Assembly (NCBI RefSeq): GCF_025567195.1
Contig: NZ_JAOQJF010000008.1
Coordinates: 62,001 to 126,000, forward strand
Source: Alitiscatomonas aceti
GTDB lineage: Bacteria > Bacillota > Clostridia > Lachnospirales > Lachnospiraceae
Reading direction: 5' to 3'
DNA length: 64,000 nt
Positions 45,062 through 53,436 of the stretch are shown piece after piece (within the stretch, counting starts at the first letter, position 1; each line of letters opens with the position of its first letter). Both the position numbers and the translations under genes were made by a program. The notes under the pieces are model-generated. The model did not search any database. It worked only from the letters and a program-made list of their open reading frames with translations, and was not told where the DNA came from.

Positions 45062-46675
45062 CTATTCTGCGGCCAGCTCTCCATTGAGTGTCCGGAAATC
45101 CCCGGCCAGATCTCCCGCGCTTCCGTCCCGCTCATAGATCCGGCCGTTCTGCTCATAGGTATAGACCCGGATATCGTCCACATGGATCCGCCGTTCTGCG
45201 GTGATGGAAAACGTGTATCTGGGAAGGGATTCAAACTCCATCCGGTACGTTTTCCCCTCGCCCACATGGATCGTCTGCTCGTCGCCGCCCAGCTGTACCG
45301 TCACACTGGCTCCGCCGTTTTCTGCTTCTGCGTAAAATTCCACATGGATCCGGCTGCTTCCGGGGATCCGGCCATCCAGATCCTGGGAAATGGAGCCCTT
45401 TTTCCCGATGACTGCCGCCTTGGAGCCGTTCCGCTCCTCGATCCGGCTGTCTCCAGAAAAGCTCCAGCCCTCCTGGTCCAGGGCAAACTGGCTGTTATAA
45501 ACGGCATTATTCACGTAATTCCTGTATACCCATAGCCCGTATCCATTGGTCCGTCCAGAAAGCACTGGGGCCAGGTTCCTGACAAACTCTCCCACCTGTT
45601 CATCCTCCACCTGGGTATTATGGGAGAAGGCCTCAGTGGAATCCATATACAAAAGCTGCTCGATGTAAAGCGGCTTCCCGGCCGCCGCGTAAATACTGTC
45701 CAGATTCCTGGTCATGGCCTCCAGGGCCGTGGAGGCAGAGATCTTATTTCCCGTGTTCTCCTGTCCCATGGACACGCTGTACATGAGGGCCGCATAATCA
45801 GCCCCTGGACAGGGGTAGGTGGCACTGTGGGAATAATATTTCTTTCCTCCCATCCCGTCATACACGATGTCCCCGTCTGCCCGGATTTCCAGGGACAGCC
45901 CCGGGAACACGGCCTGGGTCTCCGTCGTCAGCTCTGTGAGGAAATGGTCATAAAATTCATAAAAAAGCTCCGCGGAGGGATGGTCCTTATATGGAATATA
46001 TACCTGTTCAAACGTCTCCAGCTTCGGGCCGTAAAATCCCCTTACCTGGTCCAGAGTGTAATTTTCCTCCAGGTACGCCTGGTAGCCGCAGTCCTTTGCC
46101 ATACGGATCCGGCTGGACATGGCCATGTCGCGGCCCATATTTTCCGTATAGTTCCAGAAATCCTCCCAGGTAATGAAGCCGCCCCAGAAGTTTTCATGGG
46201 CCGCCGCCGTTTCATACACCTTTTTGCTGTATTCCAGCCACAGCTTCCGCTCCGGACCATCGTCCTTTGTGATGGCCGCAAACCGCTTCGGCGTCTCGGT
46301 CGCCCCCAGGTAATCCCATACGTATCCCAGCCGCAGGACCACCCCCAGGCCATGGCGCTCCGCGCAGTCCATCACCTGGTCCAGGCGGGCAAAGGCCCTT
46401 TCATTGAAATAGCTTCCCACCTCGCTGGGCTGGAATTCCCGCCACGGGATCACCAGGATCAGGCTGTTGAAGCCGTCGGCAGCGATCCGCGCCATATTTT
46501 CTTCCATGTTTTTGTCTTCGCTGTTCCAGTAGTTAATGGGCCATTCGTCTCCGAAATACGTCACAGATCTCATGTATTCCGGAATTTCTGCCGCCTCTGC
46601 TTCCATTCCCGTAAATGATGCGGTCCCAAGGACGCAGGCGGCCGTAAACGCCGCAAGTTTTCTTCTGAACTTCAT
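45062..46675 (-). CDS. Secreted TIM-barrel protein, probable glycoside hydrolase
   Basis: About 537 residues with a Sec signal peptide (MKFRRKLAAFTAACVLGTASFTGMEAEAAEIP; cleavage near AEA-AEI). The body looks like a beta/alpha-barrel (ARIAADGFNSLILVIPWREFQ, ERHGLGVVLRLGYVWDYL, FWGGFITWEDFW, KPLYIEQLLYMDST). A C-terminal beta-sandwich, carbohydrate-binding-module-like region (about 400-500) follows. It resembles GH5/GH42-like or DUF4434-type folds, but I cannot assign a family or substrate. Candidate acids are Glu in IRADGDIVYD/ITWEDFW and YIEQLLY. The start at 46675 is preferred to the ATG at 46687, whose ribosome site would be too close. Confidence 0.75.
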   Translation of the reverse strand: MKFRRKLAAFTAACVLGTASFTGMEAEAAEIPEYMRSVTYFGDEWPINYWNSEDKNMEENMARIAADGFNSLILVIPWREFQPSEVGSYFNERAFARLDQVMDCAERHGLGVVLRLGYVWDYLGATETPKRFAAITKDDGPERKLWLEYSKKVYETAAAHENFWGGFITWEDFWNYTENMGRDMAMSSRIRMAKDCGYQAYLEENYTLDQVRGFYGPKLETFEQVYIPYKDHPSAELFYEFYDHFLTELTTETQAVFPGLSLEIRADGDIVYDGMGGKKYYSHSATYPCPGADYAALMYSVSMGQENTGNKISASTALEAMTRNLDSIYAAAGKPLYIEQLLYMDSTEAFSHNTQVEDEQVGEFVRNLAPVLSGRTNGYGLWVYRNYVNNAVYNSQFALDQEGWSFSGDSRIEERNGSKAAVIGKKGSISQDLDGRIPGSSRIHVEFYAEAENGGASVTVQLGGDEQTIHVGEGKTYRMEFESLPRYTFSITAERRIHVDDIRVYTYEQNGRIYERDGSAGDLAGDFRTLNGELAAE

Positions 46676-46838
46676 ACTCTTATCCATCCTGTTCTCTTAA
46701 TGATCATCCGGCAGACGTCCGGCTTTCCGCGATGTATGCAAAAAGTCTGTCTGTCATGCCAGACGCTCCGCGGTTAGTATAGCATGTCCTTCTCTGCTGT
46801 GCAACGCAAAGAAAACAGTTGGAGATGAACGGCCCCGG

Positions 46839-47348
46839 TTATCTCCGGCCGTACACCAGCTCCGCAAACTGCCCGTATTGCCGGACGGTTTCCAGTCGGA
46901 ACCGGCGCATGGCTTCCTTCTGCGTAAACAGAGGGATCCCCTCGCCCAGCAGTACCGGGGCCACCTGGATAATGAGATGATCCACCATGTCCTGATCCAG
47001 CAGAGGGGCAAGAATGGTATTTCCGCCCACCACCCAGATGCTGCGGTCCTGTCCCAGGCCTTTTACAAACTCCACGGGATCTCCATTGACTGCTGTAAAT
47101 CCCGGACAGGAAAGCTCTCTGTGGGTAAAGACATAATTTTCTGTGGTGGGATAAACAGAGGCTGGATCCCCTGTTTTTTCGATCTCCTGGAACGTCCGGC
47201 GCCCCATCAAGGTCACATCCATATGGCTGTAAAATTCGTCATAGCTGGTCTCCTCCGGACTTCCTGTATCATAAAGCCAGTCCAGGCCATGCCCTTTTGC
47301 AGCCAGATACCCATCCAATGTAATACAGCCGTAAAAATATACTGCCAT
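46839..47348 (-). CDS. Dihydrofolate-reductase-like protein (RibD C-terminal family)
   Basis: A 169-residue protein of the YyaP/YwjB group within the RibD C-terminal/DHFR fold (VYFYGCITLDGYLAAKGHGLDWL, VTLMGRRTFQEIEKT, IWVVGGNTILAPLLDQDMVDHLIIQVAPVLLGEGIPLF). It probably reduces an unknown substrate with NADPH; true folate activity is doubtful since several DHFR residues differ. AAGGAGG is 6 bases before the ATG. It stands alone. Confidence 0.85.
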   Translation of the reverse strand: MAVYFYGCITLDGYLAAKGHGLDWLYDTGSPEETSYDEFYSHMDVTLMGRRTFQEIEKTGDPASVYPTTENYVFTHRELSCPGFTAVNGDPVEFVKGLGQDRSIWVVGGNTILAPLLDQDMVDHLIIQVAPVLLGEGIPLFTQKEAMRRFRLETVRQYGQFAELVYGRR

Positions 47349-47383
47349 GTCAGTCCTCCTTACTGAAAATCTCTTGTCTCATC

Positions 47384-47412
47384 AGTATAACCCAGGATAC
47401 AGTCCTGCACAA
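47384..47412 (-). promoter_or_regulatory. Promoter of the DHFR-like gene
   Basis: On the minus strand -35 TTGTGC (47407-47412), a 17-base spacer and -10 TATACT (47384-47389). The rest of the 299-base gap to the next gene (47413-47647) holds no clear structure apart from a tiny open frame at 47574-47597 with a good ribosome site, too short to call. Confidence 0.6.
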
Positions 47413-47647
47413 CCATATCTTACCCTTTTGATCTATGCCTCTATTATCAGTCTTACGCCCTGACAATCTGCTGCATACCTCTTTAAGCCGGTACAGGCCT
47501 GTTCCCCCATGATGCCGCCGGAGAAAAACCGCTCCCCATTTGTTCTTTCCAGGAACAAAGGAGATCTTTCTCTATGGAACCAGAAGAGCAGATATGATAC
47601 AATGGTTTAAAATGAAAATCTCTTCTCAAAAGAAAGGATGTTCCCCC

Positions 47648-48550
47648 ATGAAGATTTCCTCCTTCCTCCCCCTGGCCGTCTTTGGCTTAAAGACGATCCT
47701 CTTTAAAAAAAGCGATCCCATTCTTGGCACCATCATCGTGACGGACCGGTGCAACCTGCACTGTAAGCACTGCTCCGTCAACAATATCACCTCCGTCCTC
47801 TATCCATATGCCCAGATCCGCCGGGAGATGGAACAGCTTTACTCCATGGGGATCCGCATCCTCTTTTTCTGCGGAGGGGAGACCTTTTTATGGAGGGACG
47901 GGGACATCACCCTCCGGGACCTGGTGATCGAGGCGAAGCGCATGGGCTTTCTCATCGTCAACGTGGTCACCAACGGAACCTTTCCCCTGGACCTCCCGGA
48001 GGCCGATCTGATCCTTCTGAGCCTGGACGGGGACCGGGAGCGTCACAACGCCGTCCGGGGAGACACCTATGACCTCATCATGGAAAACATCAAAAACGCT
48101 TCCTCTGACAACATCTGCTTTTACATGGCCATCAACCAGATCAATAAGGACGCCGTCCGCCATGTGTGCCGGACCGCCAGGGATACAAAAAATGTGCGGG
48201 CCGTTTCCTTTAATTTCCATACTCCCTATCCCGACACCAGGGAGCTGGCCCTGTCCCGGGAGGAAAAGGCCTCCTGCTGCCGCGTCATCGAGGAAATGAT
48301 GGAGGAGGGCGTCCCGGTCTTCAACTTAAAAAGCGCCTTTCCCTATCTGATCGACGGAAGCTTTCCCACTCCCTGCCGCCAGTGCGTGGTCATGGAAAAC
48401 GGGACTCTTTCCACCTGCGGCCGCTGCATCTCTGTCCCGGACCTGTGCAGCCAGTGCGGCTATTTCTTTGTGGCAGAATACACCCGGATCTTCCAAGGAA
48501 AGCCCCGGATCGTCCTGGATATGCTGAAAACGTATCTGAAATATATTTAG
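47648..48550 (+). CDS. Radical SAM protein
   Basis: A 300-residue radical SAM enzyme. The [4Fe-4S] motif CxxxCxxC is in TDRCNLHCKHC (about 33-43); FFCGGETFL is the GGE SAM-binding motif; VVTNGT and LLSLDGDRERHNAVRG follow. The C-terminus carries extra cysteines (CRQCVVMENGTLSTCGRC, CSQCGYF) that could hold an auxiliary cluster, as in SPASM/HpnH-like proteins. The start at 47648 has AAAGGA about 9 bases upstream. The product of the reaction is unknown. It precedes a HemW-like gene by 13 bases, so they form an operon. Confidence 0.88.
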   Translation: MKISSFLPLAVFGLKTILFKKSDPILGTIIVTDRCNLHCKHCSVNNITSVLYPYAQIRREMEQLYSMGIRILFFCGGETFLWRDGDITLRDLVIEAKRMGFLIVNVVTNGTFPLDLPEADLILLSLDGDRERHNAVRGDTYDLIMENIKNASSDNICFYMAINQINKDAVRHVCRTARDTKNVRAVSFNFHTPYPDTRELALSREEKASCCRVIEEMMEEGVPVFNLKSAFPYLIDGSFPTPCRQCVVMENGTLSTCGRCISVPDLCSQCGYFFVAEYTRIFQGKPRIVLDMLKTYLKYI

Positions 48551-48563
48551 GAGCTGCATACAT

Positions 48564-49811
48564 ATGATCACAGAGCTGACACGGATGTGGCTGACCCGTT
48601 CCACAAAGCCCTTCCTTTTTAAAAACGAATACGATCAGGAGCTGCCCTTTTCTGACTGTGACGGCCTGGGGCTGTACGTCCATATCCCCTTCTGCCGGAG
48701 CATCTGCAGCTTCTGTCCCTACTGCAAGACCCTCTACACCGAGGAGGCATGCAGTCAGTACATCGACGCACTGATCCGGGAGATCCATCTGGCGGGAAGC
48801 CAGGCTCCCGGAAAAAAGGCCGTCACCAACCTGTACTTCGGCGGCGGCACTCCGGCCCTGGCGGCGGACCGCATAAAGGAGATCATCGACGCCATCCAGG
48901 AGCATTTTATCATTACCCAGGGCATCGGGATCGAACTCCATCCGGAAAATGTAACGCCCCGTACCCTCCATATCTTAAAAGAGGCCGGGATCACAAAGCT
49001 CAGCATCGGGATCCAGTCCTTCCAGAAAAAATTCCAGAAGCTCCTGGGCCGGACCGGCGCGGACATGGTCCCTCTAAAAGCCGCCCTCTCCCAGGTCCCC
49101 TTTGAAACGGTGTCCATGGATTTCATCTTTGCCCTTCCATCCCAGACCTTTGGGGATCTGAAGGCCGACGTGGATGCTGCCTTTGAAGCCGGGGCCAACC
49201 ATGTGGCCCTTTATCCGTTCATTGATTTCACCTTCACCGACAGCGTCCTTCCGTCCATGGGAAAAAAGGAAAAGCGGCAGCTTCTGGACCAGATCACCCG
49301 GTACTGCCTGGAGACCGGCTGTACCAGAAGCTCCATCTGGACCTTTGCCAGAGAGAAGCATGCTTCCTACTCCTCCATGACCAGGGATAACTTCTTAGGG
49401 TTCGGCTGCTCTGCCGCCACGCTCTTAAGGGACCAGTTTAAGATCAACACCTTTTCTGTGGAGGAGTATATCCGGCGCATAGACCAGAAAAAACTGCCCA
49501 CAGCCCTGACCCTCCGGTTTACGCCCCGACAGCGGATGATCTACTACCTGTTCTGGACCGCTTACAGCACCCGCGTGGATCCCCGGGACTTTGAAGCCTT
49601 TTTCGGCGTTCCCTTAAAGAAAATGTACGGACTGGAGCTGCGCCTTGCAAAGCTGCTGGGATTTGCCGAAGAAAAGGACGGAGTCTACTCCATGACCCTG
49701 AAGGGGGCCTTTTATTACCATTACTATGAAAACTTTTACACCCTCTCCTATATTGACCGGATGTGGGGGCTTTTAAGGAAGGAAGCATTTCCGGAGCAGA
49801 TGGAATTGTAG
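48564..49811 (+). CDS. HemN/HemW-family radical SAM protein
   Basis: A 415-residue coproporphyrinogen-oxidase-like radical SAM protein. The cluster motif CxxxCxxCxxC is in CRSICSFCPYCKT, GGGTPA follows, then IELHPENVTPRTL, KLSIGIQSFQKKF and the family C-terminal winged-helix-like region. The HemW heme-chaperone and HutW/ChuW heme-degrading branches share this architecture; true HemN is less likely. Operon pairing with another radical SAM protein suggests a joint substrate, perhaps tetrapyrrole-related, which is inference. Confidence 0.85.
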   Translation: MITELTRMWLTRSTKPFLFKNEYDQELPFSDCDGLGLYVHIPFCRSICSFCPYCKTLYTEEACSQYIDALIREIHLAGSQAPGKKAVTNLYFGGGTPALAADRIKEIIDAIQEHFIITQGIGIELHPENVTPRTLHILKEAGITKLSIGIQSFQKKFQKLLGRTGADMVPLKAALSQVPFETVSMDFIFALPSQTFGDLKADVDAAFEAGANHVALYPFIDFTFTDSVLPSMGKKEKRQLLDQITRYCLETGCTRSSIWTFAREKHASYSSMTRDNFLGFGCSAATLLRDQFKINTFSVEEYIRRIDQKKLPTALTLRFTPRQRMIYYLFWTAYSTRVDPRDFEAFFGVPLKKMYGLELRLAKLLGFAEEKDGVYSMTLKGAFYYHYYENFYTLSYIDRMWGLLRKEAFPEQMEL

Positions 49812-49820
49812 ATGTGAAAA

Positions 49821-49864
49821 GGGGCGCTGCCCGGTCATCCATACAGATGATCCAGCAGCGCCCC
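49821..49864 (-). terminator. Terminator at convergent junction
   Basis: GGGGCGCTG (49821-49829) pairs with CAGCGCCCC (49856-49864), with further inner pairing; on minus it is followed by TTTTC. It lies just after the M20 gene on minus and the HemW-like gene on plus. Confidence 0.75.
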
Positions 49865-49891
49865 TCCGGCGTCCGTGATATAGTCCGCGTT

Positions 49892-51337
49892 TTATTTTGT
49901 CATTCCGATGGCCCTGGGCCTGCATCCGTCCGGGATCGGGCAGTGATAGGTATCGCCCTCCAGCGTCTCCTCCATCTCAGCCCATGCCTCTTTGATGATC
50001 TCCGGGTCCTCGATCAGATCCACAGCGGCTCCCGCCATAGCCTTGGCCGCGTAGATCAGTCCCTTATGGGCCAGGCCGCTCTTGCCCTGGGAGACCACCT
50101 GCCAGGAATGGCCCGGCGTTCCTGCCGCCCATGTGGCCACATATGCCTGGGCGGTTGGGCAGTTCCAGCTCACATCGCCCACGTCGGTGGAGCCAAAGGA
50201 CATGATCCCCACCGGATCAAAGGGTGCCACGAACCGGTACATGGCCTCGCCTCTGTGGGCCAGCACCTCTTTTTTCGTCTCCTTATCGCAGGTCTTCGCC
50301 ACCTTTTCAATGGACTCATAGCAGCTTTCTCCCACGCTGTCGTGGATGGCCTGGGCCAGCTCCATTTCTTCCTTTGTATACTCCGGCGCGCCAAGCTCCG
50401 TGAGGTTTTCCCACAGCTTCTTTGCGATCACCTTGTTGCTCACCAGGTTGGAGCAGCCCTTCACAAAATCGATCTCCACCCGGGTCTCTGTCATATGGGC
50501 CGCGCCTTCCGCGATCTTATTGACACGGCGGTAGATCTCCTCCACCTGTTTATTCTTCGGCGCACGGATCAGATAAAGCACCTCTGCATAGGGCTGCACC
50601 ACATTGGGAGAATAGCCGCCGGTGTTTGTGATGGCGTAATGGATCCTGGCCTCGGGGACCACATGCTCCCGGAGGAACTGAACGCCCATGTTCATTAACT
50701 CCAGAGCATCCAGGGCGCTCCTTCCCAGATGGGGGGCTCCGCCTGCATGGGCGCTGGTGCCATAGAATTTATAGGCCACCTGGTAGTTTGCCAGGGAGCT
50801 TCCTGTATCGGCCCGGGTCAGATCGCCGGGATGCCAGGTAATGGCCGCGTCAAGGCCGGAAAACGCGCCGCCCTTGGCCATAAACGCCTTGCCGGAGCCG
50901 CCTTCCTCGCCGGGACAGCCAAAATAGACCACTGTACCGGATTTTTTTGTCTCCTCCAGATATCTCTTAAGCCCTAAGGCCGCAGACAGAGAAGCCGCAC
51001 CCAGCATGTTGTGGCCGCAGCCATGGCCCGGAGCGCCTGCATGGAGCTGCTTCTTTTCCGTGGCCCCTGCTTCCTGGTCCAGACCCGATAATGCATCAAA
51101 CTCCCCCAGGAAGCCGATCACCGGTTTCCCGGAACCGAAGGTGCCCTTAAAGGCTGTTTCCACGCCTGCCAGTCCCTCTTCCACCTGAAAACCTTCTTTT
51201 CTCAGCAGCTCACAGAGGACTTTCATGGACTGATGCTCTGTAAAAGCAGTCTCTGCGCATCCCCAGATCTGGTCGCTGGCCTCCAGGATCTCCGCCGATT
51301 TTTTGTCAATTTCCTCCCATACTGTCTGTTTTCCCAT
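49892..51337 (-). CDS. M20-family amidohydrolase (AbgB-like)
   Basis: A 481-residue zinc-dependent amidohydrolase resembling p-aminobenzoyl-glutamate hydrolase subunit B. Metal-binding signatures are LHAGAPGHGCGHNMLGAAS, CPGEEGGSGKAFM and WHPGD. The dimerisation lid region is NYQVAYKFYGTSAHAGGAPHLGRSALDALELMN. The length is typical for AbgB. No abgA or transporter partner is adjacent, so another N-acyl amino acid or peptide could be the substrate. Confidence 0.88.
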   Translation of the reverse strand: MGKQTVWEEIDKKSAEILEASDQIWGCAETAFTEHQSMKVLCELLRKEGFQVEEGLAGVETAFKGTFGSGKPVIGFLGEFDALSGLDQEAGATEKKQLHAGAPGHGCGHNMLGAASLSAALGLKRYLEETKKSGTVVYFGCPGEEGGSGKAFMAKGGAFSGLDAAITWHPGDLTRADTGSSLANYQVAYKFYGTSAHAGGAPHLGRSALDALELMNMGVQFLREHVVPEARIHYAITNTGGYSPNVVQPYAEVLYLIRAPKNKQVEEIYRRVNKIAEGAAHMTETRVEIDFVKGCSNLVSNKVIAKKLWENLTELGAPEYTKEEMELAQAIHDSVGESCYESIEKVAKTCDKETKKEVLAHRGEAMYRFVAPFDPVGIMSFGSTDVGDVSWNCPTAQAYVATWAAGTPGHSWQVVSQGKSGLAHKGLIYAAKAMAGAAVDLIEDPEIIKEAWAEMEETLEGDTYHCPIPDGCRPRAIGMTK

Positions 51338-51389
51338 AGTCGTGTCACCTTTCCTTGAAAAATTCGCACCATTTGTTCTGAATATCTAT

Positions 51390-51418
51390 ATTTTACCATT
51401 ATTTGCAAATACCGTCAA
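51390..51418 (-). promoter_or_regulatory. Promoter of the M20 amidohydrolase
   Basis: On the minus strand -35 TTGACG (51413-51418), a 17-base spacer and -10 TAAAAT (51390-51395), about 50 bases before the start. Confidence 0.72.
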
Positions 51419-51505
51419 TTCTTTTCGGACTTTAAGACCGCAAAAAAGCCGCAAAAAAAGCCCCTGGGGCAGGAGGCGGAGGGCTGCCGGAGACGGAAAA
51501 TCTCC

Positions 51506-51534
51506 TTGCACTTTTATGTAAGGAATGCTATACT
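51506..51534 (+). promoter_or_regulatory. Promoter of the small membrane protein
   Basis: -35 TTGCAC (51506-51511), a 17-base spacer and -10 TATACT (51529-51534), about 57 bases before the ATG at 51591. Confidence 0.68.
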
Positions 51535-51590
51535 TATACAAGCAATGCCCTGCAAAGAGGGCGAACGTGAAGACAACTGGAGGTATACCC

Positions 51591-52061
51591 ATGAACTGGA
51601 GCATCGTAATGAACGTCCTTTTCGTAGTCCTCATCATTGCAGCCATCGTGCTCGGTGTTCTGTACTACTTTGGACGAAAGCTGGAGAAACGTCAGGTTGA
51701 GGCCCAGGCCACCATCGACGCCGCCAAGCAGGTGGTAACGCTTATGGCCATTGACAAAAAGAAACTGAAGCTGAAGGAAGCCGGACTTCCGGCCATCGTT
51801 TATGAGCAGACGCCCTGGTACGCCAAGCGCGCCAAGATCCCGGTGGTAAAAGCCAAGATCGGTCCCAGGATCATGACCATGATCGCCGATGAAAAGGTAT
51901 TTTTACAGCTTCCCTTAAAGACTGAAGCCAAGGTCGTGATCAGCGGTATGTACATAACAGAGATCAAAAGCGTCCGCGGCGGGATCCCGCCTCTGCCGGA
52001 GAAGAAGAAATTCTTAGACCGATTCAGAAAGAAAAAGGACGATCAGAAAAAGAACGCATAA
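51591..52061 (+). CDS. Small membrane-anchored protein of unknown function
   Basis: A 156-residue protein with one N-terminal membrane helix (about 4-28, VMNVLFVVLIIAAIVLGVLYYFG). A helical, Lys-rich segment follows (about 30-60), then a small beta-rich domain (IPVVKAKIGPRIMTMIADEKVFLQLPLKTEAKVVISGMYITEI), and a very basic tail (KKKFLDRFRKKKDDQKKNA) suited to binding RNA, ribosomes or acidic lipid. No function is assigned. The start is set by GGAGG 8 bases upstream. It is monocistronic, with its own promoter and terminator. Confidence 0.8.
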   Translation: MNWSIVMNVLFVVLIIAAIVLGVLYYFGRKLEKRQVEAQATIDAAKQVVTLMAIDKKKLKLKEAGLPAIVYEQTPWYAKRAKIPVVKAKIGPRIMTMIADEKVFLQLPLKTEAKVVISGMYITEIKSVRGGIPPLPEKKKFLDRFRKKKDDQKKNA

Positions 52062-52068
52062 TAAAAGT

Positions 52069-52114
52069 CAGCGCATCATCCGGAGGAGGTCTCCAGGTGA
52101 TGCGCTTTTTATTT
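52069..52114 (+). terminator. Terminator after the small membrane protein
   Basis: GCGCATCA (52071-52078) pairs with TGATGCGC (52098-52105), extended by neighbouring bases, and is followed by TTTTTATTTT. Confidence 0.9.
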
Positions 52115-52142
52115 TCGCGGGCAGCGGGCCAGGGCCTGGCCC

Positions 52143-53423
52143 TTACGCCCGGCCCTTTTCCTGCAGGATATCCACGATGGTCTTCTCTGTTCCCGTCATG
52201 CCCGGCGAGGCGATCTCACCCATATGGCGCATGGTCTCCTCCGGCGTACTGCCGTTGATGCCATGGATATCGTCGATGAAGATCCCGTTCATTCCCAGCT
52301 CTGCGGACTGGAATGCCGCGTCCACAGCCACAACGCCCTTCATGGTACAGCCCTTATTCCCGCCGTGGCAGATCATTCCGGTGATGCTGCTGGCCATGTT
52401 GTTGATGGTCTTTGCCATCATCTGATCGTCGCCGCCCCACAGATATACCAGGGCGCAGGCCATTCCCGTTCCGGCCGCGATCCCGCAGCCGCAGAAGGCC
52501 GATAATTTGCCGGAATATTCCTTAATATACATACAGATCAGATAACTAAGCGCCGTGGCCCGGTACAATGCCTCATCCTCCAGCCCCCGGATCTTACATA
52601 CGCCGTAAAGGGGCATGGTGGCGATGATCCCGTGGGCTCCGGAGCCGGTGATGCTCATGGCCGGCCGGTCCAGTCCGATGACACGGGCCTCGATGGCGGC
52701 ATTGCAGAGAAGGGATGCCGTTTTCTGCTCATCGGAGGAAAGGATCTGTCCGCCGTTCTTTTTCAGGAGATGGCGGGCATAGGTGGTCCTTTCGTTTTTT
52801 AATCCCTCTTCAAACAGAGCGTAGTTCATGTCATAAGCGGCCTTTATGAAAGAGATCTCTTCTGCCGGGACCGTTTTCGCATATTCATAGATCTGCCTCA
52901 GGGTATAATTATGGATCAGAGGCGTTTCCTCTGCGGCCTCTGCCGCCTGGGGCTCCTCCCGGTCCAGGATGGTTTTTCCGTTTGCTTCGATCCGTACCAC
53001 ATTGGTATGGGAGTCCCGGATCCGCACCATGGCTTCGCCGTCTGCGGTCTTTACCTGGGCCTCAATGAAGATCCGGCTGGTGATCCCGCTCATTTCCACA
53101 TGGATCCTTCCGGCCTTCACCAGGGCCTCTGCCGCCGCATTGTCCTCTTCTGTCACATCGGCCAGGCTCTCCAGCTCCTTTTCCGGTCTCCCGGCCACGG
53201 CTCCCAGGGCAGCCGCATATTCGTTTCCGAAAAACAGGCTGTTGGGGATCCCGCAGGTGTAGGCATTTTTATACATGCCGCTGTTTAATAAGAGCCGCAC
53301 CTCCTTAAGCTCTCCCGTAAGATAGGATCTGGCTTTGGAGACTGCGTATGCAATGGCCCCCGGCTCTGTAACTCCCAGGGCCGGACGCATATCGTCTTTG
53401 ATCAGTTTTGTAAGTTCATGCAT
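52143..53423 (-). CDS. cyuA: L-cysteine desulfidase / UPF0597 family protein
   Basis: A 426-residue iron-sulfur enzyme of the CyuA/serine-dehydratase-alpha-like family, which breaks L-cysteine into pyruvate, sulfide and ammonia. Signatures are RPALGVTEPGAIAYAVSKA, the Cys-rich AFCGCGIAAGTGMACAL and GMICHGGNKGCTMK, and MSITGSGAHGIIATMPLY. The start at 53423 is set by GGGAGGA 6 bases upstream. It follows the C-S lyase by 13 bases, so the two form a sulfur amino acid catabolic operon. Confidence 0.88.
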   Translation of the reverse strand: MHELTKLIKDDMRPALGVTEPGAIAYAVSKARSYLTGELKEVRLLLNSGMYKNAYTCGIPNSLFFGNEYAAALGAVAGRPEKELESLADVTEEDNAAAEALVKAGRIHVEMSGITSRIFIEAQVKTADGEAMVRIRDSHTNVVRIEANGKTILDREEPQAAEAAEETPLIHNYTLRQIYEYAKTVPAEEISFIKAAYDMNYALFEEGLKNERTTYARHLLKKNGGQILSSDEQKTASLLCNAAIEARVIGLDRPAMSITGSGAHGIIATMPLYGVCKIRGLEDEALYRATALSYLICMYIKEYSGKLSAFCGCGIAAGTGMACALVYLWGGDDQMMAKTINNMASSITGMICHGGNKGCTMKGVVAVDAAFQSAELGMNGIFIDDIHGINGSTPEETMRHMGEIASPGMTGTEKTIVDILQEKGRA

Positions 53424-53436
53424 GATGTTTCCTCCC

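Noticed and set aside
46676..46838. TPP riboswitch ahead of the thiM-containing operon
   Set aside because: The conserved CTGAGA and ACCTGATC elements of the thi-box are absent on the minus strand.
47574..47597. Seven-codon leader peptide before the radical SAM gene
   Set aside because: It has a good AAAGGAG site and ATG, but the frame (MEPEEQI) is too short and no attenuator hairpin follows.
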